Shown piece by piece: positions 41,483 through 53,588 of a stretch of 64,000 nucleotides of DNA. Where the stretch lies: contig JAXIVH010000016.1 in NCBI GenBank assembly GCA_036785325.1, forward strand, positions 8,808,247-8,872,246. Direction: 5' to 3'. A program made the position numbers and the translations under genes. This stretch comes from Urophycis tenuis. Taxonomy: Eukaryota; Chordata; Actinopteri; Gadiformes; Phycidae. The notes beneath the pieces are model-generated. The model was not told the origin of the DNA. It did no database searches and saw only the letters and a list, made by a program, of their open reading frames with translations. The stretch's first letter is position 1. Each line of letters begins with the position of its first letter.

Positions 41483-42392
41483 TTGATGGTGGCAGCATCA
41501 GAGGGTGAGGAGTTGAACACAGCCGATGATTGTGTGTTACAAGGACGGTTAAAGAATTCTGAAACATTGCAAGCCATGTCGTCTGTCCTTAGACATTTAA
41601 ATTCGATTCAGAGTCAAAAGCTCACTGATGTGCTTGGAGAGTTTAAAGTGTTGTTCTCTGATGTGCCTACACAGACTGATTTGTTGATGCATGATATCGA
41701 TGTAGGGGATGCTGAGCCCATCCGGCAGCGTTTTTATTCATGTGCCTATCGAGAAAAAAGAAAGCCAGGACAAAGAGGTTCAGTATTTGCTCGATAATGA
41801 CTTGGCTGAACGGTCTTTCTCGAGCTGGCCATGCTTATTGGTTAAATCTGACGGTACGTTTTGTTTCTGTACTGACTATCGCAAGCTAAATGCTGTAACT
41901 AAACCTGACTCGTTTCCTTAACCTCATATAGAGGACTGTATTGATGAAGTCGGGGCAGCCAAATTCGTAACAAAGTTAGATCTCCTTAAAGGGTATTGAC
42001 AAGTGTTGTTAACTGAGAGGGCTCGTGAAGTTTCTGCTTTTATCACGCCTAAAGGGTTATTTTCATATCGTGTCATGTCATTTGGGTTGCGTAATGCCCC
42101 AGGGACGTTTCAGAGATTATTGAATCTTGTTGTAGCTGGGTTGGAAGGGGTAACTGTTTATTTGGATGATGTGGTTATTGTGAGTAGTACCTGGTCATCA
42201 CATCTGGGGCACTTGCGACTGCTCCTTGCGCGCCTTGCACAGGCACAGCTCACGGTTAATCTAGCCAAGTGTGAGTTCGCTGGAGCGACCGTGACCTACC
42301 TGGGTAAGGTAGTGGGGCAAGGACAAGTGCTCCCTATCCATGCCAAAGTGGAGGCTATTGATGAGTTCCCTGTTCCTGCTACAAAACGCAAG
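41483..42392 (+). pseudogene. Gmr1-like reverse transcriptase
   Basis: Leader LKNSETLQAMSSVLRHL and FKVLFSDVPTQTDLLMHDID, DAEPIRQRFY, a frameshift near 41745, then DNDLAERSFSSWPCLLVKSD, FCFCTDYRKLNAVTKPDSFP followed by a TAA, CIDEVGAAKFVTKLDLLKGY followed by a TGA (Trp codon mutated), SYRVMSFGLRNAPGTFQRLL, catalytic VTVYLDDVVIVSSTW (YLDD near 42165) and LTVNLAKCEFAGATVTYLGK. Cut at 42392 by a LINE. Domain position after integrase confirms the Gmr1-type order. Confidence 0.88.
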
Positions 42393-43261
42393 TTTTTTTT
42401 TTTTTTTATTCATTTTTATTTATCCATTATTTTACCAGGGAGGTCATATTGAGACTTCAGTCTCTTTTTCAAATGGTCCCTGGCCAAGAAAGGTATCACT
42501 AAGAAATTGCTAAAAGAGAGAGGGAGAGAGAGAAAGTGACCTCATCGGTAAAAGACAAGCAATGGACCAACATCAAGCAGTGGACTAACATTAGACATAG
42601 ACATACATAAGAAGCAGACATATAAATTAGTACAGGCAAAGGATACAAAGCAGCATGAAATGGACACAGCACAGCACAATAAAAAGGCATACATATAACA
42701 TATAGGAACATATCAGCCAGCAACAAACAGTACCACATAGGCAGAAAAACAAGAGAGTGAAAAGGCAGCCTATACACAATCACACTTATGGTTTATGGTC
42801 TCCTTAATATATAATTTAAAATTATTAAGTGAAATAAAAGTGCCTAACTTCATCTGTTTCTGCAGAGCATTCCAGGTTGAAGGGGCATTGTAACTGAAGG
42901 CAATTTGACCAAATTTAGTTTGTACGGCCGATGTTTTAAAAACAATACTAAGGTGACAACTTCAGGCAAGTTCTGTACCTTGACTAGATTGTGTAAACAA
43001 CATGATTTGTGTCTTCTTGGAATTTAGTACCAATTTTAAATTTAGTAGATTCTTTTGTAGAATTGTAAACGCATCCTGCATTTTCTCTAATGACTCATAT
43101 GGAGATTTAGCAGTGCCATAAATAATGGGGTCATCTGCATAGAGGTGTACTGCTGCATCTACATTTCTACAGATATAATTTATGTAGATGGTAAATAACA
43201 GAGGCCCTAATATGGAGCCTTGAGGGACTCCAACTATTAGTTCTGCCTCTCTTGACATGAT
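42393..43261 (-). mobile_element. LINE (L2/Rex1 group) 3' fragment with poly-A tail
   Basis: Poly-T on the plus strand at 42391-42404 is its poly-A tail. The coding remnant on the minus strand gives VGVPQGSILGPLLFTIYINY, VHLYADDPIIYG (YADD), LKLVLNSKKTQIMLFT, then after a gap GQIAFSYNAPSTWNALQKQM. 5'-truncated at about 43261. It interrupts the gypsy RT. Confidence 0.75.
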
Positions 43262-45055
43262 GCTTCACATGTAACACACTTACACATAATTACAGATGAC
43301 ATAAGGGCCACATTGTTTGACCATGTCATCAACCATGGCATGAGCTACAGGGAAGCTGGAGAAAGGGTTCAACCCAATCTGAGCCGCTACACTGTAGCAA
43401 GCATAATCAGAACATTTCACACTGAGAACCGGTATGTAGAGTCATTTCATACTCTATACATTTCATACTTCATTTCAACATTGCAGTATAGGCCTACTTG
43501 CAATCTGTACATAGAAATACAGTGTACATGTTAGACAATATGTATACTTCTGTAATATGTAAAATACAGTAATGTACAAATGATGGCATTGCTACTTTAC
43601 AGAATTGCTAGAATTCCGAGAGCTGGGGGCAGAGAAAGACTGTTCACACCTGAGCAGGAGATCCACAATGTGAATATGGTGATGGCGAACAATGCTGCGT
43701 GAAATTCAGCAGCATGTAATTGAAGATGACACAACTTTTGCAAATGTAAATACTGTGAGCATCTCAGCAATATCACGCTTACTTGACAGAAACAAAATTC
43801 GCATGAAGCAGGTCTACAGAGTGCCCTTTGAAAGGAATTCAGAACGAGTAAAGCAACTGCGTTGTGAATATGTGCAGGTAAGCAACAGTATTGGTGTTGA
43901 ATTCAGAAGTGTATACATGGTCCTTTTCCATACTGAAGTGCATTTATTTTCTTTTTTTTTTTCTTTTTCAGAGAGTAATGGCGCTAGAGGCAGATGCCAT
44001 GGGCCATGAGCTCATATTTGTGGATGAGGCAGGGTTCAACCTCACTAAAACAAGAAGACTGGGCAGGAATGTCATCGGACAGCGTGCCATTACAAATGTG
44101 CCAGGGCAGAGGGGGGCCACATAACAATGTGTGCTGCGATCAGCCAGAACGGTGTCCTTCACCATCATGCCACACTGGGCCCGTACAAGACAGACCTCAT
44201 CATCGCATTCCTCAACCAGCTAAATGCCATTCTCACAAATGCACGTCGACCACAACAAACCAGATATGTCGTAATATGGGACGTCAGCTTTCACAGATCT
44301 GCTGCAGTCCGTAACTGGTGTCAGGGTCATCCACATTTCACTATCCTCAACCTCTCACCTTACTCTCCTTTCCTCAATGCCATCGAGGAGTTCTTCTCTG
44401 CCTGGCGATGGAGGGTCTATGAGCGTAATCCCCAGCAGCGTATGGCCCTGCTACAGGCAATGGAGGAGGCATGTGGGGATATTGACCAGGCAGCATGTCA
44501 GGGCTGGATACGCCATGCAAGGCGATACTTTCCCCGCTGTCTTGCACTTGAAGACATAGCATGTGATGTTGATGAAATCTTTTTGTGGCCAGATCCAGCA
44601 AGGCATATGGATGTTCAGTAACTTCCTTTTGTTTTCAGTACACTTGTATTGAGTTTTCTTGTGTTTTGATTTACATGTAATTTTAGTTTGTTTTGGTGAA
44701 TGTAAATAAACATCCATGATTGAAGTGTGATTCCCTATGTGTTTATATCAAAGGTATTCATGACAAAAGTATGATGTAAAATTGATTTACATTATGCAAA
44801 GAAAAGCACAAGCCAAATGTGTGTATCATTTATACCATTTGTGTGTAGTTGCAGTGTGGGCGTGTTAATTACAATGCTAGTTTGTGTGAATGATTTGACA
44901 CAAAAATGCAATTTTTACAAAGGTGTATAGCATTTTTCAACCTTAGTTTGATTTTGCAATGTATCTACAATGCTTTGCTAGATTGGTGTGAAGTTCTTGT
45001 AGTCGTGTGTAGAGTTTTGCAAAAGCAGCCAAAGTTGTGAAAATTGAACTTTAGC
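43262..45055 (+). mobile_element. Tc1/IS630-superfamily transposon with introns
   Basis: Contains a three-exon transposase gene. The outer ends are not clear; ACATGTAACACACTTACAC near 43267 and ATGTAGCATGTAGGACTG near 45070 were considered but are not convincing inverted repeats. Bases 44640-45055 hold only AT-rich 3' sequence with AATAAACATCC near 44706 as a likely poly-A signal. Confidence 0.65.
43290..44621 (+). pseudogene. IS630/Tc1-like DDE transposase, three exons, damaged
   Basis: Exon 1 (about 43290-43432) is a helix-turn-helix: FDHVINHGMSYREAGERVQP and YTVASIIRTFHTENR, ending at GTATGT. Exon 2 (43602-43876) begins after TTTACAG: IARIPRAGGRERLFTPEQE, LREIQQHVIEDDTTFANVNT, VYRVPFERNSERVKQLR, ending at GTAAGC. 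Exon 3 (43973-44621) follows TTTTTCAG: ELIFVDEAGFNLTKTRRLGR (first Asp), RYVVIWDVSFHRSAAVRNW (second Asp; an Asn expected after it is deleted), LSPYSPFLNAIEEFFSAWRW (Glu), CQGWIRHARRYFPRCLALED and a TAA. Frameshifts near 43690 and 44122. DD(35/36)E spacing fits the IS630-Tc1 group. It would cut and rejoin transposon ends. Confidence 0.82.
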
Positions 45056-46230
45056 AATCAGAAAAAACTGTAATGTAGCATGTAGGACTGTGTGGGGGAA
45101 GGGAGAGAGTCAGTGTCAGGGGGGGCTCCGGGCCTTCTTGACAAGGCTAGTGGCAGACGGGAAAAAACTGTTCTTGTGCCTTGAGGTTTTGGTCCTGATG
45201 GACAGCAGCCTCCTGCCAGAGGAGAGTGCCGCAAAGAGTTTGTGACCGGGTTGGGAGGGGTCAGCCATAATCTTACCTGCACGCCTCAGGGTCCTGGAGG
45301 TGTACAGGTCCTGGAGCGACGGCAGATTGCAGCCAATCACCTTCTCTGCAGACCGAATGATGCGCTGCAGTCTGCCCTTGTTCTTGGCGGTGGCAGCAGC
45401 GAACCAGATGGTGATGGAGGAGGTAAGGATGGACTCGATGATGGAGGAGTAGAAGTGCACCATCATTGTCCTGGGCAAGTTGAATTTCTTCAGCTGCCTC
45501 AGGAAGTACATCCTCTGCTGGGCTTTCTTGATGAGGGAGCTGATGTTCAGCTCCCACTTGAGATCCTGGGAGATGACAGTTCCCAGGAAGCGGAAAGACT
45601 CCACAGTGTCAATTGTGTAGTCGCAGAAGGTGATGGGGGCAGGTGAGGCTGAGTACTTCCTGAAGTCCACAACCATCTCCACTGTCTTTAGAGCATTGAG
45701 CTCTAGGTTGTTTAGGCTGCACCATGTCACCAGATGGTCTACCTCCCATCTGTAGTCAGACTCATCACCATCAGAAATGAGTCCGATGAGGGTGGTGTCA
45801 TCCGCAAACTTCAGAAGCTTGACCGACTGGTGACTGGAGGTGCAGCTGTTTGTGTACAGGGAGAAGAGCAGAGGAGAAAGAACACAGCCCTGGGGGGAAC
45901 CGGTGCTGATGGTCTGCGAGTCGGAGATGCGTTTTCCCAGCTTCACATGCTGCTTCCTGTCAGACAGGAAGTCTGTAATCCACCTGCAGGTGGAGTCAGG
46001 CACACTAGGCTAAGGGAGAGCTTCTAAGGGAGAGCTTCTCCTGAAGCAGAGCCGGGATGACGGCATTGAAAGCAGAGCTGAAATCCACAAACAGGATCCT
46101 GGCGTAGGTTCCTGCGGAGTCCAGATGCTGGAGGATGAAGTGGAAGGCCAAGTTGACTACATCGTCTACAGACCTGTTGGCTCTGTAGGCAAACTACAGG
46201 GGGTCCAGGAGGGGGTCGGTGATGCCTTTC
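45056..46230 (-). mobile_element. L2/Rex1-type LINE, 5'-truncated
   Basis: Minus-strand RT fragment. Upstream piece (46200-46040): FAYRANRSVDDVVNLAFHFI and RILFVDFSSAFNAVIPALLQ, with a stop just before FAYR. A 14-16-base duplication (TAAGGGAGAGCTTC twice, 46010-46040) breaks the frame. Its 5' end abuts the RNase H remnant of the Gmr1-like element. Confidence 0.8.
45116..46003 (-). pseudogene. LINE RT C-terminal portion (295-aa frame)
   Basis: Open from 46003: CRWITDFLSDRKQHVKLGKR, TGSPQGCVLSPLLFSLYTNS, VKLLKFADDTTLIGLISDGD (FADD, catalytic), WCSLNNLELNALKTVEMVVD, VESFRFLGTVISQDLKWELN, YFLRQLKKFNLPRTMMVHFY and a tail ending SLVKKARSPP. Palm through thumb and C-terminus are intact; fingers and endonuclease are lost or out of frame. 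It differs from the other L2/Rex1-type family in the window (FSDD, FNICRTML), so at least two related families are present. Confidence 0.85.
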
Positions 46231-46381
46231 AGGTGTGAGAACGTGGGCGCTGGAGCTGTGTTGATACAAGAAAATGACACTGGCGTGGAACATCACGTAT
46301 GTTTCTTTTCACGAAAATTCAAGAGCTACCAATTAAATTATTCAGTAATTGAGAAGGAGGCCCTCACGCTCGTTTGGGCGC
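46231..46381 (+). pseudogene. Gmr1-like RNase H fragment
   Basis: VGAGAVLIQENDTGVEHHVC, FFSRKFKSYQLNYSVIEKEA and LTLVWA match the RNase H of the copy at 8.7 kb (SHVGAGAVLMQED, SYQLNYSVIEKEALALM). It is the continuation of the pol gene broken off at 42392. It ends abruptly at the minisatellite, which occupies the place of the rest of RNase H. Confidence 0.85.
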
Positions 46382-47814
46382 ACCAGCTCCACAAACAAAC
46401 ACACACCCACATACGCCAACAAACACTCACACACCAACACGTACGCCAACACACACTCACACACCAACCTACACCCACGCATGCTCACACATATCAACAC
46501 ACACTCACATACGCCAACACACACTCACACACCAACACACACCAACATACACCAACACACACTAACACACACTAACACACACCCACATACGCCAACACAC
46601 ACTCACACAACCCACATCCACGCATGCTCACAGATACCAACTCACACACACACTCACACACACCAATACACACACCAACACAACATACACCAACACACAC
46701 TCACACACACCAAGACACACTCACACACAGTTACACACACACCAACACACACACACACAACAACAACACACACTCACATCCACCAAGATACACACCAACA
46801 CACAGTCACACACCAACACACGCGTACAAATACCAGCAGACACTCACACATACCTACACACACCAACACTCACTCAAACACACCAACACATACTCAAACA
46901 CCAACACACACTCACACACCAACACAAACACACACTCTCACACACACCAACATAGACAAACACACCACCACACACACTCATACACCAACACACACTCACA
47001 CACCAACACACACCAACACACACAGACACACAGCAACACACACCAACACACATTCACACACCAACACACACTCACACACACACCAACACACACTCACACA
47101 CACCAACACACACTAACCCACACCAACACACACTAACACACAGCAACACACACTAACACACACCAACACACACACACCAACACACACTAACACACACCAA
47201 CACACACCAACACACGCCAACACACACTAACACACACTAACACACACCAACATACACCAACACACATTCACACACCAACACACACTCACACACACACCAA
47301 CACACACTCACACACACCAACACATACTCAAACACCAACACACACTCACACACCAACACAAACACACACACACCAACACACACCAACACACACTAACACA
47401 CACACATCAACACACACTAACACACACCAACACACACCAACACACGCCAACACACACTAACACACACTAACACACACCAACATACACCAACACACATTCA
47501 CACACCAACACACACTCACACACACACCAACACACACTCACACACACCAACACATACTCAAACACCAACACACACTCACACACCAACACAAACACACACA
47601 CACCAACACACACCAACACACACCAACACACAGCAACACACAGCAACAAGCACCAACATACACCAACACACACCAACACATACCAACACACACTCACACA
47701 CACCAACACACACTAACACACACCAACACACACTAACACACACTCACACACACCAACACACACTAACACACACTCACACACACCAACACACACTAACACA
47801 CACCAACACACACT
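46382..47814. repeat. (ACACACCAAC/ACACACTCAC)n minisatellite, left block
   Basis: Irregular 10-24-base CA-rich units such as ACACACCAACACACACTAAC. Long Thr/His-rich or Cys/Val-rich frames here are repeat artefacts. The same array continues at 48928 after a LINE insertion. Confidence 0.95.
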
Positions 47815-48927
47815 TATAGGACTGTTGTGGGCAACTTTGTCTCTTGGTGTGAGCTGAACCATCTACAGCTCAATGCTACCAAGACAAAGGAGCTCATTGT
47901 GGACCTAAGGAGGGTCAAAACACCGGTGGGCCCTGTGTTCATCCAGGGGGTTCCTGTCGACATTGTTGAGGAGTACAAGTACCTGGGGGTGTACTTCAAC
48001 AACAAGTTGGACTGGACCAGGAACACAGAGGCTATCTATAAGAAGGGCCAAAGCCGACTATTTTTTCTTAGGAGGCTAAGGTCCTTCAACATCTGTAGGA
48101 CAATGCTGAGGATGTTCTACGAGTCTGTGGTTGCCAGTGCGATCTTCTTCGCTGTCACATGCTGGGGCAGTGGGATGAGGGTCGCGGACACCAATAGACT
48201 CAATAGACTCATCAAGAGGGCTGGTGATGTTGTGGGTGAGGAATTGGACACTCTGACTACCGTGGCAGATAGGAGGATGCTGTCCAGGCTACGGACTATC
48301 ATGGACAATGCCTCTCACCCTCTCTTTTCCACCCTAGCTCAGCGGAGGAGTACCTTCAGCAGAAGACTCCTCTCACCTAGATGCACCACAGAGCGACATA
48401 GGAAATCATTCCTGCCTGTGGTCATCAAACTGTACAATTTGTCACTGTCGTCTGCATAATTGGTCCACTACACTATATCTTATTACATGACTGTCATTTC
48501 ATTTCACTGTAATATCACTACATAACTGGTCATTTCACTGCATGACTGTGATTTACTACACAACTGGTCATCTGGTCATCTCTGCACAACTGGTTTTTAC
48601 AAAAATCCGACATGCTACATCCTAGTGTATGCTATTACCTTGTAGTGTATGCCTGGATGTATGTACATTTATGTATATTATCATTTCTTGATGTACATTT
48701 TTATATATTTTGTTACATAGGTTACATTATATTTGTACATAGGTTTATACTTTTATTTTTACATAGGTTTTATATTTTTATTTAGGTCTCCTTATATATT
48801 TATATTTATATTTTCTAACACTCTACTATACGTAGAGTGTCCTCTTTTTTCAACTGGAGTTTTGTCACGAAGACAATTTCCCTCAGGGATCAATAAAGTA
48901 TGTCTGTCTGTCTGTCTGTCTGTCTGT
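47815..48927 (+). mobile_element. L2/Rex1-type LINE inserted in the minisatellite
   Basis: 5'-truncated copy of the 30311 family, starting ATAGGACTGTTGTGGGCAAC and ending TTTCCCTCAGGGATCAATAA then (GTCT)n. Minisatellite sequence resumes directly on both sides. Confidence 0.9.
47827..48459 (+). pseudogene. LINE RT C-terminal fragment (210-aa frame)
   Basis: Reads NFVSWCELNHLQLNATKTKE, VEEYKYLGVYFNNKLDWTRN, LFFLRRLRSFNICRTMLRMF, TLTTVADRRMLSRLRTIMDN and HRKSFLPVVIKLYNLSLSSA. Unlike the copy at 31.5 kb it reads through to the natural C-terminus. The catalytic palm is missing through 5' truncation, so it has no activity. Confidence 0.85.
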
Positions 48928-50275
48928 AACACGCACCAACATACACCAACACACACCAACAAACACTAACACACACCAACACACATTCACACACCAACAC
49001 ACACTCACACACACACCAACACGCACTCACACACACCAACACACATTAACACACACCAACACACAACAACACACACCAACACACACTAACACACACCAAC
49101 ACACACCAACACACAACAACACACAGCAACAAACACCAACACACATTCACACACCAACACACACACCAACTCACACTCACACACACCAACACACACCAAC
49201 ATACACCAACACATACCAACACACACTCACACACACCAACACACACTAACACACACCAACACACACTAACACACACTCACACACACCCACACACACTAAC
49301 ACACACCAACACACACTAACACACACCGACATACACCAACACACACCAACAAACACTAACACACACCAACACACATTCACACACCAACACACACTCACAC
49401 ACACACCAACACACACTCACACACACCAACACACATTAACACACACCAACACACAACAACACACACCAACACACACTAACACACACCAACACACACCAAC
49501 ACACACCAACACACACTCACACACACACCAACACACACTCACACACACTAACACACACCAACACACAACAACACACACCAACACACATTCACACACACTA
49601 ACACACAGCAACACACACCAACACACACTAACACACACTAACACACAACAACACACACCAACTCACACTCACACACACCAACACACACCAACACATACCA
49701 ACACACACTCACACACACCAACACACACTAACACACACTAACACACACCAACACACACTAACACACACCAACACACACTAACACACACCGTCATACACCA
49801 ACACACACCAACAAACACTAACACACACCAACACACATTCACACACCAACATACACTCACACACACACCAACACACACTCACACACACCAACACACATTA
49901 ACACACACCAACACACAACAACACACACCAACACACACTAACACACACCAACACACACTAACACACAACAACACACAACAACACACACCAACACACACCA
50001 ACACACAACAACACACACCAACACACAACAACACACAACAACACACACTAACACACAACAACACACACTAACACACAACAACACACACTAACACACAACA
50101 CACACCAACACACACTAACACACTCACACATACCAACACACAATCACACACTCACTTACACCAACTCACACTGACACACACCAACACACACTAACACACT
50201 CACACATACCAACACACAATAAAACACTCACTTACACCAACTCACACTGACACACACCAACACACACCAAAACAC
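48928..50275. repeat. (ACACACCAAC/ACACACTAAC)n minisatellite, right block
   Basis: Continuation of 46382-47814, with internal higher-order duplications: blocks of several hundred bases near 49000, 49330 and 49800 repeat the same unit order (ATACACCAACACACACCAAC then AAACACTAAC). From 50276 to 50440 nothing was recognised. Confidence 0.95.
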
Positions 50276-50446
50276 ATAGTATCACAGACAAACCAGGACA
50301 GTGTGCGACTGGGTGAGGTAATGTGTGTTTGTTGGTCAGATGAAGTTTCATGTCAGCCAACATGTGAATCACACGGGCCAACTGTAGTCAGAATGTTCAT
50401 TTCTTTTTTAACAACAGAGAGAAATTATTTAGTATATGTGGAGAGA

Positions 50447-50447
50447 T

Positions 50448-50495
<48 letters not shown>
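50447..50495. repeat. (GA)n microsatellite
   Basis: Nearly pure GAGAGA run just upstream of LTR A. Confidence 0.9.
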
Positions 50496-50498
<3 letters not shown>

Positions 50499-50505
50499 GG
50501 AAAGG

Positions 50506-50926
50506 TGTCATGATCTGTGTCTGTGTTCTATTGTTTTCATTGGTTTGCTCTGTTTCCCCTTCTCATGGTCTGTATCTGTGTTGTCTGGTTATTCATTGGT
50601 TTGCTCTGTGTTTCCCCTGTGTCCTGATTCCCTCCTGGTTGATTGCCCCATCGTGTTCACCTGTGTCTTGTTCCCTCACCTGTCTTGGGTTGGTAATTAG
50701 TCTGTGTAATTAAGTCCTGTCTTCTGTTCAGTCTTGGGCCGAGTCTCGTCGTGTTTGGTGTCGTCGTTGTCCGAGTCTCGTAGTTGTTTGGTGTTGTCGT
50801 CGTTCACGTGAGTTGTTGTCTGTCTGTTCCCGTATCCGTGCTTAGTTTGCAATTAAAAGAGCAATAGTATTCCTGCCTGCCTCGCCTCTCTGCACTTGGG
50901 TCCAACCCCTCCGCAACTCCCTGACA
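50506..50926 (+). repeat. LTR A (421 bp, uninterrupted)
   Basis: TGTCATGATCTGTGTCTGTG at the start and CCCTGACA at the end, with GCAATTAAAAGAGCAATAG near 50850 as a probable poly-A region. A second copy is at 53589-60378, split by a transposon. LTR A holds the empty site GTGTAATTAAGTCC (TTAA at 50710-50713). The inner flank does not show a primer-binding site I could identify. Confidence 0.7.
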
Positions 50927-50944
50927 GAAGACTCGGAAGAAGAC

Positions 50945-52875
50945 GCCCGCTCCACGCACGCAGGTGGCCGTCCGGCCGACGCCCGCTCCACGCAAGCAGG
51001 TGGCCGTTCGGCCGACGCCCGCTCCAGACACGCAGGTGGCCGTCCATCCGACGCCCGCTCCTCGCACTCTGGTGGCCGTCCGTCCGACGCCCGCTCCTCG
51101 CACTCTGGTGGCCGTCCGGCCGACGCCCGCTCCTCGCACTCTGGTGGCCGTCCGGCCGACGCCCGCTCCTCGCACGCTGGAGGCCGTCCGGCCGACGCCC
51201 GCTCCTCGCAAGCAGGTGGCCGTCCGGCCGACGCCCGCTCCACGCACTCTGGTGGCCGTCCGGCCGACGCCCGCTCCACGCACGGAGGTGGCCGTCCGGC
51301 CGACGCCCGCTCCACGCACGGAGGTGGCCGTCCGGCCGACGCCCGCTCCACGCACGCAGGTGGCCGTTCGGCCGACGCCCGCTCCAGACACGCAGGTGGC
51401 CCTCCATCCGACGCCCGCTCCTCGCACTCTGGTGGCCGTCCGTCCGACGCCCGCTCCTCGCACTCTGGTGGCCGTCCGGCCGACGCCCGCTCCTCGCACT
51501 CTGGTGGCCGTCCGGCCGACGCCCGCTCCTCGCAAGCAGGTGGCCGTCCGGCCGACGCCCGCTCCACGCACTCTGGTGGCCGTCCGGCCGACGCCCGCTC
51601 CACGCACGGAGGTGGCCGTCCGGCCGACGCCCGCTCCACGCACGCAGGTGGCCGTTTGGCAGACGCCCGCTCCAGACACGCAGGTGGCCGTCCATCCGAC
51701 GCCCGCTCCTCGCACTCTGGTGGCCGTCCGTCCGACGCCCGCTCCTCGCACTCTGGTGGCCGTCCGGCCGACGCCCGCTCCTCGCACTCTGGTGGCCGTC
51801 CGGCCGACGCCCGCTCCTCGCACGCTGGTGGCCGTCCGTCCGACGCCCGCTCCTCGCACTCTGGTGGCCGTCCGGCCGACGCCCGCTCCTCGCACTCTGG
51901 TGGCCGTCCGGCCGACGCCCGCTCCTCGCACGCTGGAGGCCGTCCGGCCGACGCCCGCTCCTCGCAAGCAGGTGGCCGTCCGGCCGACGCCCGCTCCACG
52001 CACTCTGGTGGCCGTCCGGCCGACGCCCGCTCCACGCACGGAGGTGGCCGTCCGGCCGACGCCCGCTCCACGCACGGAGGTGGCCGTCTGTCCGACGCCG
52101 CTCCCGGAGACTGCAGCCACTCCGGAGGCTCCGCCCCCGGCGTCCGGCCGACGCCCGCTCCACGCACTCTGGTGGCCGTCCGGCCGACGCCCGCTCCACG
52201 CACGGAGGTGGCCGTCCGGCCGACGCCCGCTCCACGCACGCAGGTGGCCGTTCGGCCGACGCCCGCTCCAGACACGCAGGTGGCCGTCCATCCGACGCCC
52301 GCTCCTCGCACTCTGGTGGCCGTCCGTCCGACGCCCGCTCCTCGCACTCTGGTGGCCGTCCGGCCGACGCCCGCTCCTCGCACTCTGGTGGCCGTCCGGC
52401 CGACGCCCGCTCCTCGCAAGCAGGTGGCCGTCCGGCCGACGCCCGCTCCACGCACTCTGGTGGCCGTCCGGCCGACGCCCGCTCCACGCACGGAGGTGGC
52501 CGTCCGGCCGACGCCCGCTCCACGCACGCAGGTGGCCGTTTGGCAGACGCCCGCTCCAGACACGCAGGTGGCCGTCCATCCGACGCCCGCTCCTCGCACT
52601 CTGGTGGCCGTCCGTCCGACGCCCGCTCCTCGCACTCTGGTGGCCGTCCGGCCGACGCCCGCTCCTCGCACTCTGGTGGCCGTCCGGCCGACGCCCGCTC
52701 CTCGCACGCTGGAGGCCGTCCGGCCGACGCCCGCTCCTCGCAAGCAGGTGGCCGTCCGGCCGACGCCCGCTCCACGCACTCTGGTGGCCGTCCGGCCGAC
52801 GCCCGCTCCACGCACGGAGGTGGCCGTCCGGCCGACGCCCGCTCCACGCACGGAGGTGGCCGTCTGTCCGACGCC
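50945..52875. repeat. 36-bp GC-rich minisatellite
   Basis: About 50 units of 36 bases around GGCCGTCCGGCCGACGCCCG, in two blocks (to about 52105 and from 52140) separated by a short unit-free junction that recurs at 52880. Variants (ACGCACTCTGG, TCGCAAGCAGG, CAGACACGCAGG and others) recur in a fixed order of roughly 10-14 units, so it is a higher-order repeat. Because the period is 12 codons without stops, frames of 550-800 residues open on both strands; none is credible. Confidence 0.92.
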
Positions 52876-53588
52876 GCTCCCGGAGACTGCAGCCACTCCG
52901 GAGGCTCCGCCCCCTGAGTCTGCAGCCGCTCCGCCCCCGGAGACTTCAGCCGCTCCAGAGACTCCGCCCCCTGAGTCTGCAGCCGCTCCAGAGATTCCGC
53001 CCCCGGGGACTGCAGCCGCTCCAGAGACTCCGCCCCCAGATTCTGCAGCCTCAGCCTCCCCTGAGGCCCTTGTCCCAGCGGCATTTCATGAGTCCAAGGG
53101 GTTCTGCCTTCACCGCCGGCCTCCGGAAGGCCCGCGCCCCCGCCGCTGGCCTCCGGAGGGCCCGCGCCACCGCTGCCGGCCTCCAGAGGGGTGCCGCCTG
53201 ACGTTCCCTGCTCCGCTCCTGGTAGCCCTCCTCCAAGCCCCCTCCTCCCACCCATCTTGGTGTTTGAGTTTGGGGACGTCAGGAGGTGCTGACCAGCACA
53301 AACCAGTTGTTAACACCGCTAGGTAGCCCTGGTTTGGCCAATCAGGGCCGGAGCTTGGTTCTTGTCCTCTGTTGGGTCCAGATGAACTAGCAGAAAACTG
53401 GGGTCACGAAGGACCGAGGCCAGCCGTGACAAAGCACTGCCTCCACGGTCCCCCAATGCAGCTATCCTCAGCGATGGGTGTCCAGACCTAGGAAAGACCA
53501 AGACCAGCCCCGACCAGCGGTGCCTTCCCAGTCGGTCCCAGGGTAGGAAAGGCCAAGGCCAGCCGCGACTAAGCACTGCCTCCCTGGC
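52876..53588 (+). other. Internal region of the LTR element, Pro/Ala-rich
   Basis: Imperfect repeats of GAGACTGCAGCCGCTCCAGA followed by unique GC-rich sequence. A plus-strand frame reads PPESAAAPPPETSAAPETPP and so on but shows no known domain. No gag or pol motifs appear anywhere between the LTRs, so the unit looks like a non-autonomous LTR element. Confidence 0.5.

Larger units (their letters stand above)
38721..46381 (+). mobile_element. Second Gmr1-like gypsy element, shattered by insertions
   Basis: Plus-strand gag piece, protease end/integrase, RT and RNase H, again with integrase before RT as in the copy at 7.7-14.2 kb. It is interrupted by unidentified sequence (39050-39560), a SINE (40304-40602) and a three-element block (42393-46230). 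Roughly 80 residues between RT and RNase H are lost at the last block. LTRs are not identified with certainty. Confidence 0.8.

Noticed and set aside
46349..47136. Thr/His-rich and Cys/Val-rich frames of 60-255 residues
   Set aside because: CA-rich minisatellite translated in different frames and strands.
50804..53326. Six overlapping frames of 550-800 residues on both strands
   Set aside because: All are read-throughs of one stop-free 36-bp tandem repeat; no domain, no codon bias, mutually overlapping.
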